From assembly GCA_002256145.1 (NCBI GenBank), contig NKIP01000010.1, forward strand, positions 84,732-148,731: DNA of 64,000 nt, given 5' to 3'. This DNA comes from Comamonadaceae bacterium PBBC1 (GTDB taxonomy: Bacteria > Pseudomonadota > Gammaproteobacteria > Burkholderiales > Burkholderiaceae_C). Shown here piece by piece: positions 63,340 through 64,000 of this stretch (position 1 is the first letter of the stretch; every line of letters begins with the position of its first letter). Both the position numbers and the translations under genes were made by a program. The notes beneath the pieces are model-generated. The model was given only the letters and a program-made list of their open reading frames with translations, did not search any database and was not told the origin of the DNA.

Positions 63340-63367
63340 CCATTTACACAAAATTTAGGACACCCTC
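63340..63367. mobile_element. Candidate IS256-type terminal inverted repeat (remnant)
   Basis: Reads CCATTTACACAAAATTTAGG-ACACCCTC; on the other strand it starts GAGGGTGTCCTAAATTTTGTG, the shape I recall for IS256-family ends. No transposase ORF is seen beside it, so at most it is a solo or truncated end. The match is from memory and was not searched. Confidence 0.4.
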
Positions 63368-63370
63368 GGA

Positions 63371-63886
63371 CTACTCGCAACCCTGCGCGGAAATGAATCT
63401 TGGATAGGTCGGGTGCGCAGACTCCAGCAACTTCACGCAATCTCCGACGCTGTTCGCAAAGTAGTCTGACACAACCACGACCTCCCTGCGTTCGATAGTC
63501 GATATTCGATACTCGTAAATAGCAATTGAGGTCTTCTTCTGAAGCGCGTCGCCGAGAGCCAGTCCCGCAACGCCAAGGACACTGGCAATTGCCGGTCCCG
63601 CATTATGCGAATCTGCTCTCACCTGTGTTTGCGCGCCTATCTGCCTCTTTGAGGTTATTCGCCCCAAGGATTCTCTTGCATTTGGATCGTAGTTTGGACT
63701 TGTTGTGGCACAGCCAGCAATCATTAGCGCCGAGCCTACTAGCAAAGGTGTGTAGATAATCGAACGTAATATAAGCTTTAAAACATTAGAAATAGAACTA
63801 GTGAAGTTGGATACATATACCCTCCCAATTATCCGCAAGCCGCTTGCTTGTGGATATGCCGGATTCGTATACAAGGGCGGATTCAA
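63371..63886 (-). CDS. Putative small lipoprotein
   Basis: A 171-codon reading frame in the AT-richer window end. It includes an ALMIAGCATT lipobox-like segment (Cys59), then NYDPNARESLGRI, a glycine-rich hydrophobic stretch (AGPAIASVLGVAGLALGDAL) that recalls small surface-antigen/glycine-zipper lipoproteins, and a C-terminal FISAQGCE. The start is a poor TTG and the 58 residues before the Cys are too long for a normal signal, so the true start is uncertain; a shifted ATG frame is also present. Its TAG ends about 3 bases from the presumed IS end, so truncation is possible. Confidence 0.55.
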   Translation of the reverse strand: MNPPLYTNPAYPQASGLRIIGRVYVSNFTSSISNVLKLILRSIIYTPLLVGSALMIAGCATTSPNYDPNARESLGRITSKRQIGAQTQVRADSHNAGPAIASVLGVAGLALGDALQKKTSIAIYEYRISTIERREVVVVSDYFANSVGDCVKLLESAHPTYPRFISAQGCE

Positions 63887-63895
63887 AAGTGAAGT

Positions 63896-63934
63896 GCAAC
63901 ACCCTTTTTTCAGTGGATGAGAGTGGAGTGTTGC
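63896..63934. repeat. Inverted repeat near window edge
   Basis: GCAACAC (63896-63902) and its complement GTGTTGC (63928-63934) frame a 25-base spacer with TTTTTT. It may be a transposon end or a terminator; the window ends 66 bases later, so it cannot be resolved. Confidence 0.35.
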
Positions 63935-64000
63935 GGACTGTTCAGGAGCAGTTCCCTGTAAACAGACAGCGGTGATCGTACCCCCAAACCTTTGCGCGGG

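Noticed and set aside
63225..63440. Short frame crossing the presumed IS end
   Set aside because: No domain, poor start, overlaps the inverted repeat and the lipoprotein frame; not counted as a gene.

Overview
This 64 kb window is a GC-rich, densely coding chromosomal segment. Its gene order (smc-zipA-ligA; lptF-lptG beside divergent pepA; rimP-nusA-infB-rbfA-truB; smpB divergent from ratA-ratB; guaB-guaA; mltG-tmk-holB-tatD) and the character of its proteins fit a betaproteobacterium of the order Burkholderiales, most likely family Comamonadaceae (Limnohabitans/Rhodoferax-like). The taxonomic placement is inference from gene content and order; no rRNA gene is present to confirm it.

Layout. 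0.2-7.4 kb: chromosome and cell-division genes (smc, zipA, ligA), convergent with def. 7.4-13.5 kb: a secreted six-repeat protein, a coiled-coil/NYN nuclease-like protein, a lipoprotein alpha/beta hydrolase, a PLP aminotransferase and a CysB-type regulator. 13.6-19.7 kb: cbiX-lptG-lptF facing pepA-holC and an orphan Leu/Ile/Val-type binding protein. 19.8-29.2 kb: tRNA-Ser(GGA), an arginine/lysine/ornithine decarboxylase, fabI and a complete yejABEF peptide importer. 29.2-37.7 kb: the translation cluster rimP-nusA-infB-rbfA-truB-typA. 37.7-45.4 kb: a DMT exporter, a 3-hydroxyisobutyryl-CoA hydrolase-like enzyme, smpB, ratA-ratB, an RlmI-like methyltransferase and guaB/guaA. 45.4-51 kb: a PaiB-type protein, an in-frame fusion of tadA with a DhlA-like haloalkane dehalogenase, an LD-carboxypeptidase and a penicillin-acylase-family enzyme. 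51.2-56.5 kb: ank, tatD, holB, tmk and mltG, with divergent ygfZ. 56.7-63.9 kb: an accessory stretch with a thioesterase-GNAT fusion, an HSL-type esterase, an iron-dependent alcohol dehydrogenase, a TfoX-N protein, an SGNH-like lipoprotein, TrhO, a GNAT/DUF1778 toxin-antitoxin pair, and an AT-richer tail with a lipoprotein and what looks like an insertion-sequence end.

Most of the window is core machinery, with several tight translational couplings (ATGA overlaps in lptF-lptG-cbiX, yejB-E-F, tmk-holB, holC-small gene, antitoxin-toxin). The most unusual item is the tadA-dehalogenase open reading frame at 46.07-47.44 kb. It joins exactly at the Met where a free-standing dehalogenase would begin, and one extra base in a short A run could explain it. 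Other items worth a second look are three REP-like palindromes with a GTAG/GCAG tag, the six 16-residue repeat protein, the coiled-coil/NYN protein, a hairpin attenuator candidate ahead of rimP, and the TA operon with a perfect operator-like palindrome. No rRNA, CRISPR array or prophage was seen.
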